A DNA stretch of 64,000 nt from Thermoactinomyces mirandus (GCF_013868055.1 NZ_JACEOL010000029.1:18312-82311); one strand, 5' to 3'; shown: positions 25,296 through 34,251, counted from the stretch's first letter. Made by a program: numbers and translations. The notes: generated from the letters alone by a model not told the origin.

Positions 25296-27833
25296 TTAAT
25301 CTTTATCCAGTTTCTGTTTCGTTTCAAACAAAAATTGCATGCATTCAAAAGGTGTTTTATTCATCAGGTCCCATTTGCGCAGGGCGTCCAGTACCTCTTT
25401 TTCCACAGCAGGGATTGTTTCAGAAACAGCCTGACCTGAATCGGGAGCCGCTTCATCCACAGGCAGATCGCCAAACAGAGACAGCTGTCCGGACAAAGCC
25501 GATGAGGAATTGCTTTTATCCTGAGACCGGGCCTGATCCAGTTCGGACAACAGTTGTTTTGCCCTTTCAATCACCTTGGCAGGGATGCCTGCCAGTTCGG
25601 CGACATGAATTCCATAACTGCGATCCGTTCCTCCCGGGACGATCCGGTGCAGGAAAACAACTTTTCCGTTTCGCTCGATGCACTGGGCATGGACATTTAC
25701 CAGCCGGGGCAATCTTTTTTCCAGTTCCGTCAATTCATGATAATGGGTGGAAAACAATGTTTTTGCCCCGATATGATCATGAATATATTCCACAATTGCC
25801 TGGGCGAGTGCCATTCCGTCATGCGTGGATGTTCCCCGCCCCACTTCGTCCAGCAGAATCAGGCTTCGCCCGGTGGCTTCCTTTAAGGCATGACGCGTTT
25901 CGGCCATCTCCACCATAAACGTACTCCGCCCGCCAATCAGGTCATCGGCAGCCCCGATGCGGGTAAAAATGCGATCGACAATAGCAATCTCAGCTTCATC
26001 AGCCGGAACAAAACTGCCAATTTGACCCAATATCGTAATCAGGGCGATTTGCCGCATATACGTGCTTTTCCCAGCCATATTGGGCCCCGTAATCAACAAC
26101 ACCTGGCTGTTTTCGCTGTCCAGCTCCACGTCATTGGCCACAAACTCTCCTGTCCCGGTTACGGCCTCCACAACAGGATGACGGCCGGCTTTGATCCTGA
26201 GATGATTGCCATTATGCACCTCTGGACGAACATAATGATACCTTTTGGCAACGAGAGCAAATGCATGCAATACATCCAGTTCGGCTACACGCTCCGAGAG
26301 TGCCTGCAGGCGGTGAACCTGGCCGGCAATCTTTTCTCTTACCCGGGTAAACAGTTCATATTCAAGTTCCACTGATTTTTCCGAAGCATTCAGGATTAAC
26401 TGTTCCCGTTCCTTCAATTCCGGAGTGATAAACCGTTCTGAATTGGCCAGTGTTTGTTTGCGGTGATAACGCTGTTCCGGGACCAGATGGAGATTTGATT
26501 TGGTCACTTCAATATAGTAGCCAAACACGCGATTGTACCGGATCTTCAAGGACTTGATGCCGGTCTGTTCCCTTTCTTTCTGTTCCAGTTCGGCAATCCA
26601 GCTTTTCCCGTCCTTTTGGATCGAACGCAACTTGTCCAGTTCCGGGTTATACCCTTCGCGAATGATTCCGCCTTCTTTTACGGAAATTGGCGGTTCATCT
26701 GTAATCGCTTCTGCAATCAGCGACTGCAAATCTCCGCATTCATCCATTTCTTCTGCCAGTTGCCTGAGCGGCTTGCAGTTCGTCTCCGCCAGCCTCTTCT
26801 TCAACCGGGGAATTATGGACAGGGAACGGCTGACACTGTTCAAATCGCGCCCGTTGGCTGATCCGTAAGAAATCCGGGCCGCTAGCCGTTCCAGATCGTA
26901 CACCTGCTTCATCATGTCCCGGACTTCATCCAGCATGAGGAAATCGTCCAGAAAAGCCTGCACCATATTTTGGCGCCGCCTGATCTCATTTATCGTTAAC
27001 AGCGGCTTGTCCAGCCACTTTTTTAACATACGGCTTCCCATCGCCGTTGCGGTTTGATCCAGCAGCCACAGTAAAGAGCCTCTTTTTTTCCCTTCCCCCA
27101 AGGTTGACCACAATTCCAGGTTTTTCCTGGCGGTTTCATCCAAAATCATGTATTGCCTGGCGTCGTATCGGTTTAATCGCTGTATATGATGCAAAGCGCG
27201 TTTCTGCGTCTGCTTGAGATAGGAGAACAGCAAACAAACCACTCTCTGCAGATAAGGGGTGTTGCAAGCCTCTTTATACTGCGGGAATTGATCAGGCAAT
27301 TCCTCTTCCAATTCTCTCTCCGATTTTGCATCTATGGAATAAGGAGTGATCAAACACTTCAAACGGATCTCAAGCCGCTCCTTTAAAACAGAGATTGTAG
27401 CCAATGTTTCATCCAAGACGATTTCTTTGGGCTGATAGGATGATATTTCCCCCATGATCAGTTCAAGGGAACCCGTCAGCTCGGTGATGTAACATTCTCC
27501 GGTCGACAGGTCCACTGCGGCAAGCGCAACATGATCTTCGGTTCCGGTCAGAGTCAGCAAAAAGTTGTTTTCCTGGTCCACCAGCATGTCATCTTCAATA
27601 ATGGTACCGGGAGTAATCACCCGAACCACTTCCCGTTTCACAACGCCCTTGGCTGCTGCCGGATTTTCCACCTGTTCACAAATTGCCACTTTATATCCCT
27701 TGTCAATAAGGCGCTCCACATAAGTGTGGGCCGAATGGTAAGGAACACCGCACATGGGAATCCGTTCGGAACCGCCATCACGGCTGGTTAACGTAATCTC
27801 CAGTTCTTCCACAGCTTTTTTGGCATCTTCAAA
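25296..27833 (-). CDS. mutS: DNA mismatch repair protein MutS, exon 2
   Basis: Exon 2 begins at 27833 with codons F-E-D-A-K-K-A, seven codons before the first possible in-frame start (GTG 27812), and runs to the end of MutS. It holds the connector, core (lever), clamp and ATPase domains: CGVPYHSA, GYYIEVTKSN, Walker A TGPNMAGKSTY (residues about 617-625 of the spliced protein), DEVGRGTST and THYHELT. Alone it lacks the mismatch-reading N-terminus. Joined to exon 1 it gives 879 residues, near the usual 860. Translation therefore depends on removal of the intron at 27834-29913. The reading frame of exon 2 is intact. Confidence 0.95.
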   Translation of the reverse strand, partial: FEDAKKAVEELEITLTSRDGGSERIPMCGVPYHSAHTYVERLIDKGYKVAICEQVENPAAAKGVVKREVVRVITPGTIIEDDMLVDQENNFLLTLTGTEDHVALAAVDLSTGECYITELTGSLELIMGEISSYQPKEIVLDETLATISVLKERLEIRLKCLITPYSIDAKSERELEEELPDQFPQYKEACNTPYLQRVVCLLFSYLKQTQKRALHHIQRLNRYDARQYMILDETARKNLELWSTLGEGKKRGSLLWLLDQTATAMGSRMLKKWLDKPLLTINEIRRRQNMVQAFLDDFLMLDEVRDMMKQVYDLERLAARISYGSANGRDLNSVSRSLSIIPRLKKRLAETNCKPLRQLAEEMDECGDLQSLIAEAITDEPPISVKEGGIIREGYNPELDKLRSIQKDGKSWIAELEQKEREQTGIKSLKIRYNRVFGYYIEVTKSNLHLVPEQRYHRKQTLANSERFITPELKEREQLILNASEKSVELEYELFTRVREKIAGQVHRLQALSERVAELDVLHAFALVAKRYHYVRPEVHNGNHLRIKAGRHPVVEAVTGTGEFVANDVELDSENSQVLLITGPNMAGKSTYMRQIALITILGQIGSFVPADEAEIAIVDRIFTRIGAADDLIGGRSTFMVEMAETRHALKEATGRSLILLDEVGRGTSTHDGMALAQAIVEYIHDHIGAKTLFSTHYHELTELEKRLPRLVNVHAQCIERNGKVVFLHRIVPGGTDRSYGIHVAELAGIPAKVIERAKQLLSELDQARSQDKSNSSSALSGQLSLFGDLPVDEAAPDSGQAVSETIPAVEKEVLDALRKWDLMNKTPFECMQFLFETKQKLDKD

Positions 27834-27895
27834 GTAGAGTAGGAATTTGGCGCCTTGCCCCCTTGCGGGCGGCAGGTTTCCAAAAACCCCTCTCC

Positions 27896-27929
27896 GAACC
27901 GTACGTACACCTCTCAGCGTATACGGCTC
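27896..27929 (-). ncRNA. Group II intron domain V catalytic hairpin
   Basis: 34 nt hairpin with the AGC triad at its 5' base, pairing GAGCCGTAYRC with GTACGTACGGTTC. The last five codons and the TGA of the intron ORF overlap its 5' strand. Confidence 0.85.
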
Positions 27930-29335
27930 TCCGCCTGCTCCGAAATCCGGCTCATACCTGGTGATCTTTCAAAGAATTTATCCTGTTTTCGTTCTGGAAT
28001 CCGATCCACGTCATCTTGCAGGATTGGACTGGAATTATGCGCAAATCCACCGTCATAAAGCTTTATCAATTCTGACCCGTCATCTGTTTCCGTAACAACC
28101 GCAAATTTTCCCTCATGCAAATACTTCTGCATAATCTTCCGCACTGATTTTTTATATTTGAAAGCCAACGTTTTAACCATGCTGTATTTGATGAAATGGT
28201 GAAACCTTGACATGACACTGGCATTGTCCGCAAGCCGGTAATAATTGTACATACTTTGGATCACCGCATTGCAGACTGATAAAATTTCCGGATCGCCAAG
28301 CTTGACCAGATCGCTCCGGTGCACTGGCTTTAACAGGCCGTTTTGGCCGGTCTTGACTGCTTTCAGGCCATGTAGTCTACTTACCCAAATATCATGCGGA
28401 AGATAAAGTTTGCATCTCTTTTTAACCAAAATGTCATATCCAAGAAACCTTGTCGGTTTTCCGGCATGTCTTACCGTGAAGTGTTCTTGTGGATGCGGGA
28501 TTTTCAATTGGCATTGTACAAACTGTGCCACCTGATCCCTGATAATCCCGGCTTCCCGCTTAGATCCATTCACCCCAAGCAGCATCTCTCCCCCATATCT
28601 CACATACACCAGGCGCCTGCCGGCCGGTTTTGCCATTTTCTCCACACGATTTTCCGGCAGCAGGTTTCCCTTGTACGGCGGATCAGCCAGCTTTTTTACA
28701 TACATGTCCAGTTCGTGAAAATATATATTTGCCAGGATCGGACCGATGATTCCTCCAATCGGGGTTCCGCTGTATGTTTGCTGAAACTGCCAGTCATTCA
28801 GCGCTCCCGTCCGCAAAAACTTGTTGATCAGCCGGATAAATTTTTCATCCATGATTCTTTTTCGCAAAATCACGCGAAGCAGCTGCAGGTCAATGGATGA
28901 AAAAAAAGGATGAAGATCAGCATGAATCATCCAGTTCACATTGATAAAATCCCGCTTTACCTGCAAAAGGGCCGTATGGCAACTGCGCCTGGGCCGAAAC
29001 CCATGCGAATCGTTGGAAAAAACCCCCTCATATATCGCTTCGAGAAGCATCCTGACAATTTCCTGCACCAACGAATCGTGAAAACGTCCCTGGCGGGAAT
29101 CGGCAATTGCTTCAGGTTGATACCTTTCTGCCTTTAAATCGGCGATCAGCTGGTGAATGGAACGGAAAAAGGTTTCCTGGTTCTGTTTCTTTACTGATCT
29201 CTTTTTGGCAAGCTTGCGGTAAGCCAGACAATAAAATTGCCGGTTGTACAGATTTCGATAAATCCTTTGAAATTTGTAATTCTGGTCACCAGATTTTGCA
29301 GCCAGACTGTTCAATACATACTCAGGATTTCTCAT
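27914..29335 (-). CDS. ltrA: Group II intron-encoded maturase with degenerate reverse transcriptase
   Basis: 473 residues in one frame. Family landmarks are NYKFQRIYRNLYNRQFY, LLEAIYEGVFSNDSHGFRPRRSCHTAL, TYSGTPIGGIIGPILANIYFHELD and domain X (about 350-410: NASVMSRFHHFIKYSMVKTLAFKYKK). The polymerase site YADD is replaced by YGGE at 247-250 (VRYGGEMLLGV), removing both catalytic aspartates; only the first Asp (D140) remains. The TPGxDG and IPKKNGKxRPLGIP segments are missing, GTPQGG is GTPIGG, and no HNH domain follows. So it should assist splicing through domain X and RNA binding but cannot copy the intron. The absence of stops or frameshifts suggests selection for maturase function. Confidence 0.93.
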   Translation of the reverse strand: MRNPEYVLNSLAAKSGDQNYKFQRIYRNLYNRQFYCLAYRKLAKKRSVKKQNQETFFRSIHQLIADLKAERYQPEAIADSRQGRFHDSLVQEIVRMLLEAIYEGVFSNDSHGFRPRRSCHTALLQVKRDFINVNWMIHADLHPFFSSIDLQLLRVILRKRIMDEKFIRLINKFLRTGALNDWQFQQTYSGTPIGGIIGPILANIYFHELDMYVKKLADPPYKGNLLPENRVEKMAKPAGRRLVYVRYGGEMLLGVNGSKREAGIIRDQVAQFVQCQLKIPHPQEHFTVRHAGKPTRFLGYDILVKKRCKLYLPHDIWVSRLHGLKAVKTGQNGLLKPVHRSDLVKLGDPEILSVCNAVIQSMYNYYRLADNASVMSRFHHFIKYSMVKTLAFKYKKSVRKIMQKYLHEGKFAVVTETDDGSELIKLYDGGFAHNSSPILQDDVDRIPERKQDKFFERSPGMSRISEQAESRIR

Positions 29336-29913
29336 AAAGCCTCACGCTTCTTCCCTTGCAGTATGGAACTTGAGCATGCTGCTCCCCTTCGCCATGTACC
29401 AGGCTTTCCCTGGCTCGGACTACTACTGGAGCTCCGTCACCATATCGGATATTCAGATCCGTTGATCATAGCTGTAAAGCCAGCATTCCGACTTAGGTGA
29501 TCCCCATTTAGACTTGCAGAGACATGGCTTGTTGTGATGTCGGATGTGACGTTCGTCCGTTACCTCTGTCCGAGGTTGCCCAGCCGCGGGACGCATTCTT
29601 CTCTGTGCAATTCGCCATGTTTTCATGCGAATTACCACGGCTGCATGACGTACACAGCTACCTTCCGTCATGGACTACGAGCGGTCGGCTTGGACTGTCA
29701 TTCAGGCAATCAAGCTTTCATCCTCATTCACAACCTTTCATCTCGCCACGCAGTCGCACCATGGTAGCTTGGTGACTTGTGACTTTACCAACATGCTACA
29801 CTCTCCCTCGGGTTTCCCCTCCGGATCAGTTGGTTGATGATAGGTGATATCAATGCGTCCTGCACCTACTGCCCTGCCAGGAGCAGATTCCCTGTAAGCC
29901 CTTATGGGCGCAC

Positions 29914-30015
29914 AAACATTTCGTAAAAATCGCCTAATCGAAAAAATAAGAAGGCATCTGGATACTGTGCCTTGATCGACAGATACTGCTGTATCATCGG
30001 AGTATATTTTGCCAA
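29914..30015 (-). CDS. mutS: DNA mismatch repair protein MutS, exon 1
   Basis: From a TTG at 30015, nine to ten bases after GGAGG, 34 codons read [20 protein letters not shown] then [14 protein letters not shown], the standard MutS N-terminus including the F-Y-E mismatch wedge. Reading into the intron adds only V-R-P before TAA. Splicing to exon 2 gives FYEMF|FEDAKKAVEE, matching the family residue for residue. It is the first gene after the amidoligase gene (77 base gap). Confidence 0.93.
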
Positions 30016-30092
30016 AGCTCTCTGCCTCCGTCACTATAATTTTTTACTGCAATATTTTAACATGAATTGGCACACCGTCCCACTTTTTTCGC

Positions 30093-31478
30093 TCATTTTT
30101 TCCGTTGATAGGGCGGAAGTTGCCATGCTTTCCGGATATCCCGGGATTCATTCCACGTCGATCCCGATGAGATATACTTATAAAAATTATCCAAATAATG
30201 CCTGTTCCTTTCATAGTGGGGGCATTTCTTCAATTCATTCCATAAAACAGGAAACCATTTTGCCAATAAGTCCTTATCCCCCTGGTAATAGGCTTCCTGC
30301 ACCTGTTGGCATGAAAGCGGAAAATATTTGAAATGACGATAATGCAGGGCAACCAATTTGGCAACGACAAAAACGCCTTTGGTTAACGTGGGAGAAATCA
30401 GCCAGCTGGGCAAGGTCCGATATTCAAACCCGCCATGTTTCTGATATCGGAAATCTCCCAAAAAGCCATATTTGGGGCGCCGTCCGATTCCCTGGGGATC
30501 TTCTGCAATGGCCAGCAACAACGCCAGATAATTGTCCAGGGCACGCAATAATTTAAAGTTGAGAAAAATGCCGCTAAAATGGATATGGCCTCCCAACGGG
30601 AAAGCATGGTGGGGCAATGCACCGGCCAACCACTTTGCAGGGACTCGTCCGGTCTTTTTTACGGCATACTGCAGTCCTTTATAAATACTGATCGCGAGTG
30701 TCCTCGGGTCCGGTGTCGGTTCCGGGCGCAGTTCAACCAGCGGCTTATGGGAGCGGTTTTGTCCCATCCATATCGCATCACATCCTACCTTTCCGTTTCT
30801 CGGGAAAAAGTTGGAAGCAATCAAAATGCTCCCGGTTCTCCCTTCCATAATAAATTCCGGATCTGCTCCCATTACAACATCTTCCCATCTGCTTTCCGGC
30901 GATTCAACACATTTATTGACATATTCCTGTACCGCTTTGATAAATGCCTGCTCCATTTCGGCATTTAGCCGGGGACCGGGAATCACCTGCTGGACAAAAT
31001 ATCTTTGGTTAGATCCAACTCCCATACGGATTAATCCGTAATCCAATCCCAACGCATACAGGGCCCGGATCGCCCAGTTTTTTATTTTCCGCACTTCACG
31101 GGACTTATCCTGATCAGATATCCGTTGAAATGAATCCCGCTGCCTCTTCCGATCTGCCAGCCAGGCATTAAACTGCCGGGAACGATAAACAACCAATACT
31201 TTGGTCTGGAAAACAGCGACCAAATACTCCCGCAAAGGATGAATATTGACATACACCGGTACACCATGCATGCGCAAGATTCGATTCCGGATCAAGGGAT
31301 TTTTGCTCTTTTCTACCTGCTCCTCTTCATTTAATACTAAAATGGAATCTGATAACGATACAAGTCCGCTATTTTCCAAATGAATGGTAGAAGCCAGCTT
31401 TCTTTTTTTCTCGACAATCATGCTTTTCAAAGATTGTTTATTGTTTGAACTCAGACAAGGAAGGGTAACGGCTCCCAT
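30093..31478 (-). CDS. Putative COOH-NH2 ligase (phiEco32-type amidoligase)
   Basis: 461 residues from ATG 31478 behind AAAGGGGAAAGG. An N-terminal region of about 190 residues has no motif I know. The rest carries the ligase signature in order: GADPEFIM (204-211), GCDA (232), VELRPEPTPDPR (248-259), GGHIHFSG (296-303) and FEYRTLPSWL. These fit the glutamine-synthetase/ATP-grasp-like amidoligase family first seen in phage phiEco32, which joins a carboxyl to an amine in peptides or proteins. It lies directly downstream of cotE on the same strand, so coat protein modification is a reasonable guess. The substrate is unknown. Confidence 0.75.
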   Translation of the reverse strand: MGAVTLPCLSSNNKQSLKSMIVEKKRKLASTIHLENSGLVSLSDSILVLNEEEQVEKSKNPLIRNRILRMHGVPVYVNIHPLREYLVAVFQTKVLVVYRSRQFNAWLADRKRQRDSFQRISDQDKSREVRKIKNWAIRALYALGLDYGLIRMGVGSNQRYFVQQVIPGPRLNAEMEQAFIKAVQEYVNKCVESPESRWEDVVMGADPEFIMEGRTGSILIASNFFPRNGKVGCDAIWMGQNRSHKPLVELRPEPTPDPRTLAISIYKGLQYAVKKTGRVPAKWLAGALPHHAFPLGGHIHFSGIFLNFKLLRALDNYLALLLAIAEDPQGIGRRPKYGFLGDFRYQKHGGFEYRTLPSWLISPTLTKGVFVVAKLVALHYRHFKYFPLSCQQVQEAYYQGDKDLLAKWFPVLWNELKKCPHYERNRHYLDNFYKYISSGSTWNESRDIRKAWQLPPYQRKK

Positions 31479-31584
31479 AACCTTTCCCCTTTCTGTTCGG
31501 TACCACTCTCCGGCAAGAGCATTGTTGCTCTATGTTATGTTGTAATTTAACGTTTGGTTAAAAGTAGTTTTTTACTGAAAAAAG

Positions 31585-31618
31585 CAAAAATTAACTGCTG
31601 ACGATCATGCCAGCAGTT
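31585..31618 (-). terminator. Terminator of cotE
   Basis: ACTGCTG and CAGCAGT stem; the minus strand runs into TTAATTTTTG. The gap 31479-31646 holds nothing else. Confidence 0.65.
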
Positions 31619-31646
31619 GCCCAAAAACTGATTACCTTTTAACACT

Positions 31647-32243
31647 CTAATCCTCCAAATCATCAATAATCAAATCCGGGTCCAAATCATCAAAAGATGC
31701 TTCATCCAGATCCTCATTCTGCATTTCCCCGTAGCTTCCCACCAGTTCCTTGTCATCCGCTTCAGCATATTCCAATGGATAAACAGGAACACATATTTTG
31801 GTTTCTCCAACCATTTCAACAACAAACTCTTTTTCAACACGGACAACAACTTCATCCGAATGGGACGCTATGGATGCTTCCACACAATTGGGAGCCTGTG
31901 TCACTGCTGCACTTACTGCTACAGAAGATTCACGGGTATTCCGGTCGTAATAACTCATCGGAACCTGCTCCGTATAATAAACAGTTTCTTTGATAACATC
32001 GGTTTTGGTATTTCCTTTCGTCGAATACCAGATATTCACATCATAACTTCCGCTGACTTCGACAGCTTCGCCAACCTTGCTGCACTCATATTGGTGATTG
32101 ATTACCCATGCCCCTAATATTGTATGAATGTTTTCCGGCGGACTTACGGTATGGGTTGCCTGTGAAAACTTGCGGCCTTTGCCGCATACCGCCTTGGTTA
32201 AGATTTGGCGATATTCCACAGCTCTATCTGTATATGACACCAT
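31647..32243 (-). CDS. cotE: Outer spore coat morphogenetic protein CotE
   Basis: 198 residues from ATG 32243 behind GGAGGAGGG. It contains YREIITKAV-like EYRQILTKAVCGKGRKFS, LGAWVINHQYE, GSYDVNIWYS, and ends in an acidic tail (SFDDLDPDLIIDDLED), all characteristic of CotE. It is made in the mother cell, forms a ring around the forespore and recruits the outer coat. The position between ricA and mutS is conserved. It proves that the organism comes from a spore-forming lineage. Confidence 0.96.
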   Translation of the reverse strand: MVSYTDRAVEYRQILTKAVCGKGRKFSQATHTVSPPENIHTILGAWVINHQYECSKVGEAVEVSGSYDVNIWYSTKGNTKTDVIKETVYYTEQVPMSYYDRNTRESSVAVSAAVTQAPNCVEASIASHSDEVVVRVEKEFVVEMVGETKICVPVYPLEYAEADDKELVGSYGEMQNEDLDEASFDDLDPDLIIDDLED

Positions 32244-32304
32244 TCTTCCCTCCTCCAAACATCGTTCACTAACAAGTGTATGCAGGGTAATCGTCTAGAG
32301 TGCC

Positions 32305-32334
32305 AAAAAACCCCACAGAGAATTTTCTGTGGGG
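32305..32334 (-). terminator. Terminator of miaB-ricA
   Basis: CCCCACAGA and TCTGTGGGG, a perfect 9 bp stem with a 6 base loop, followed by six T residues on the minus strand. Confidence 0.9.
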
Positions 32335-32342
32335 CCAAATTT

Positions 32343-32765
32343 TTAACATGAACAACCTCGATGACCGCAGTTGCCGCATTTATGATCCATTTTTCCGCCT
32401 GTTACAACAGAAATTTTTTGTGAGACAGTAGATGCAATCACTTGTTGAATGATTTGCAAAAGGTCGTTTATATCAACCTGGGACTGCTGGTACTCACGGA
32501 CAATCGGAAGGCTTTCCAGTTCGTGGTTCAGCTGGTCCAGTTCTTTTTCCAACAGGCGGGCATATTCCGTTTTCTGATAATGCCTGGCCACCACCCATTC
32601 CTTTTGTTTGTGCCTGATTACATCAATCCGTTTTTGGACGGTTTCACTGTTTTGCACCTGCTGTTCAGCAGCGCGAAATCTTTTGATCTCTTCACTTTCC
32701 TGGATCAGTTCTGCAAATTGACGGGCACGTTTCAGGACCGGATGATTTTCAGGGATGGGTTCCAT
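32343..32765 (-). CDS. ricA: RicA/YmcA-family protein
   Basis: 140 residues, a YlbF/YmcA helical domain (residues about 8-115: [40 protein letters not shown]), ending in [12 protein letters not shown]. In Bacillus RicA, RicF and RicT form a complex with iron-sulfur clusters that helps RNase Y maturation of mRNAs and affects competence, biofilm and sporulation. The five-cysteine tail fits cluster binding. Its start overlaps the end of miaB by 17 bases, so the two are translationally coupled. Confidence 0.88.
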   Translation of the reverse strand: MEPIPENHPVLKRARQFAELIQESEEIKRFRAAEQQVQNSETVQKRIDVIRHKQKEWVVARHYQKTEYARLLEKELDQLNHELESLPIVREYQQSQVDINDLLQIIQQVIASTVSQKISVVTGGKMDHKCGNCGHRGCSC

Positions 32766-34251
32766 TTCTTATCCCCCCACTTTGGTCAGTGGCTTTTTCA
32801 TCAACCCATACTCCTTTTAATGTCCAGGTTTGCGGTTGATCAATGCGCACATGGGCAAATTTCCCAATCAGGCTTTTGGGCCCCTCAAAATTGACCAGTT
32901 TGTTGGTGCGGGTTCTGCCTGACAAAATATCCGGATTTTTCTTGCTTTCTCCTTCAACCAGAACCTCAACCACTTTTCCGCGCAGTGCTTCATTTTTTCT
33001 GCGGCTGATTTCATTTTGCAGCTCGTTCAGCCGTTGGAGGCGTTCCTTCTTCACTTCAGGCGGAACATCATCTTTCATGCTTGCCGCAGGCGTTCCTTCG
33101 CGGGGGGAGTATATAAACGTAAAGGCCGAATCATACTCAACTTCCCGAACGAGGGAAAGTGTTTCTTCAAACTGCTCATCCGTTTCACCGGGAAAACCGA
33201 CAATGATATCAGTAGTAAGGGCGATATCCGGAATTGCCTGTTTGATTTTTCCCACCAATTCAAGATAGGATTCACGTGTATATTTGCGGGCCATCATTTT
33301 CAGGACTTCTGTGCTTCCCGATTGAACCGGCAGGTGGATATGTTCAACCAGGTTGCCCCGTTTGGCAAGCACTTCAATCAAATGATCATCAAAGTCACGT
33401 GGATGGCTTGTCGTGAACCGGACACGCGGGATTCCAATCTTGCGCACATCATTCATCAGGTCCCCAAACGTATAATTGCCGTCAGCCAAATCCTTGCCAT
33501 AAGCATTTACGTTCTGCCCCAGCAAAGTAACCTCCTGATAGCCTTTCCGGGCAAGTTCGCGAATCTCATTCAAAACATCTTCAGGACGCCGGCTCCGTTC
33601 TTTCCCGCGTGTGTAAGGCACAATGCAATATGTGCAGAACTTATCGCAACCATACATAATGTTTACCCACGCGCTCAAGCCATCCCGACGGACCTTCGGC
33701 ATATTTTCAACCACATCGCCCTCTTTTGACCACACCTCTACAACCATCTCTTTGTTAAACAAGGCGTTTCGCAAAAGGAACGGCAGCCGATGGATGTTGT
33801 GAGTACCGAATATCAAGTCAACATGCTGATAGCTTCTTAAAATACGGTTGATCACAACCTCTTCCTGGGACATGCAGCCACACACACCCAGAATCAGATC
33901 AGGCTTTTCCAGTTTCAGCTGTTTCAGACGTCCCAATTCGCCAAACACCTTGTCTTCTGCATTCCCGCGAACCGCGCAGGTATTCAGCAGGATAATATCT
34001 GCATCTTCCTCGCGATCCGTTGATTCATACCCGATCTGTTCCAAAATTCCAGCAATCGTTTCACTGTCATGTACATTCATTTGACAGCCATATGTTTCCA
34101 CCATATATTTTTTTCCAGCGCCTGCATTGCGCATATTTTCCGGAATCTGTTCAAACCGGATCACTTGCACGTCCGATTTCCCCCGCCTTTTGGCAGATTT
34201 CAAATCGGGAGCAACAAAATATTTGCTGTAATCTTTTACTTCTTTGCTCAT
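32749..34251 (-). CDS. miaB: tRNA-2-methylthio-N6-dimethylallyladenosine synthase MiaB
   Basis: About 500 residues. The UPF0004 domain has [30 protein letters not shown] and [10 protein letters not shown] (three cluster cysteines). The radical SAM domain has [17 protein letters not shown] with CxxxCxxC. The C-terminal TRAM domain follows ([14 protein letters not shown]). It thiomethylates i6A37 of tRNA after MiaA. I choose ATG 34251; a GTG nine bases upstream is possible. It is the first gene of the block and has a clear promoter. Confidence 0.96.
   Translation of the reverse strand: MSKEVKDYSKYFVAPDLKSAKRRGKSDVQVIRFEQIPENMRNAGAGKKYMVETYGCQMNVHDSETIAGILEQIGYESTDREEDADIILLNTCAVRGNAEDKVFGELGRLKQLKLEKPDLILGVCGCMSQEEVVINRILRSYQHVDLIFGTHNIHRLPFLLRNALFNKEMVVEVWSKEGDVVENMPKVRRDGLSAWVNIMYGCDKFCTYCIVPYTRGKERSRRPEDVLNEIRELARKGYQEVTLLGQNVNAYGKDLADGNYTFGDLMNDVRKIGIPRVRFTTSHPRDFDDHLIEVLAKRGNLVEHIHLPVQSGSTEVLKMMARKYTRESYLELVGKIKQAIPDIALTTDIIVGFPGETDEQFEETLSLVREVEYDSAFTFIYSPREGTPAASMKDDVPPEVKKERLQRLNELQNEISRRKNEALRGKVVEVLVEGESKKNPDILSGRTRTNKLVNFEGPKSLIGKFAHVRIDQPQTWTLKGVWVDEKATDQSGGIRNGTHP

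Larger units (their letters stand above)
27834..29913 (-). mobile_element. Group II intron inserted in mutS
   Basis: The intron RNA starts GUGCGCCC at 29913 and ends CUAC at 27834. Domain V is a 34-base hairpin at 27896-27929 (minus strand), beginning GAGCCG and ending CGGUUC, which is the catalytic signature. Domain VI follows: a GAGGGG strand pairs with CCU-A-CUC, leaving an unpaired A at 27840, seven bases from the 3' splice site, the expected lariat branch point. The terminal loop AUGAAAACAUG between UUCGC and GCGAA (29610-29630) contains AAACAU, complementary to the last six exon bases AUGUUU, a good EBS1-IBS1 pair. About 580 bases of domains I-III precede the maturase ORF in domain IV. 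Removing exactly this segment restores MutS. Confidence 0.95.

Noticed and set aside
29738..30034. Open frame of 98 codons before the intron ORF
   Set aside because: It crosses the exon/intron boundary in the wrong frame; its C-terminal part (ECSMLVKSQVTKLPWCDCVA) is the familiar chance translation of group II intron domain I.
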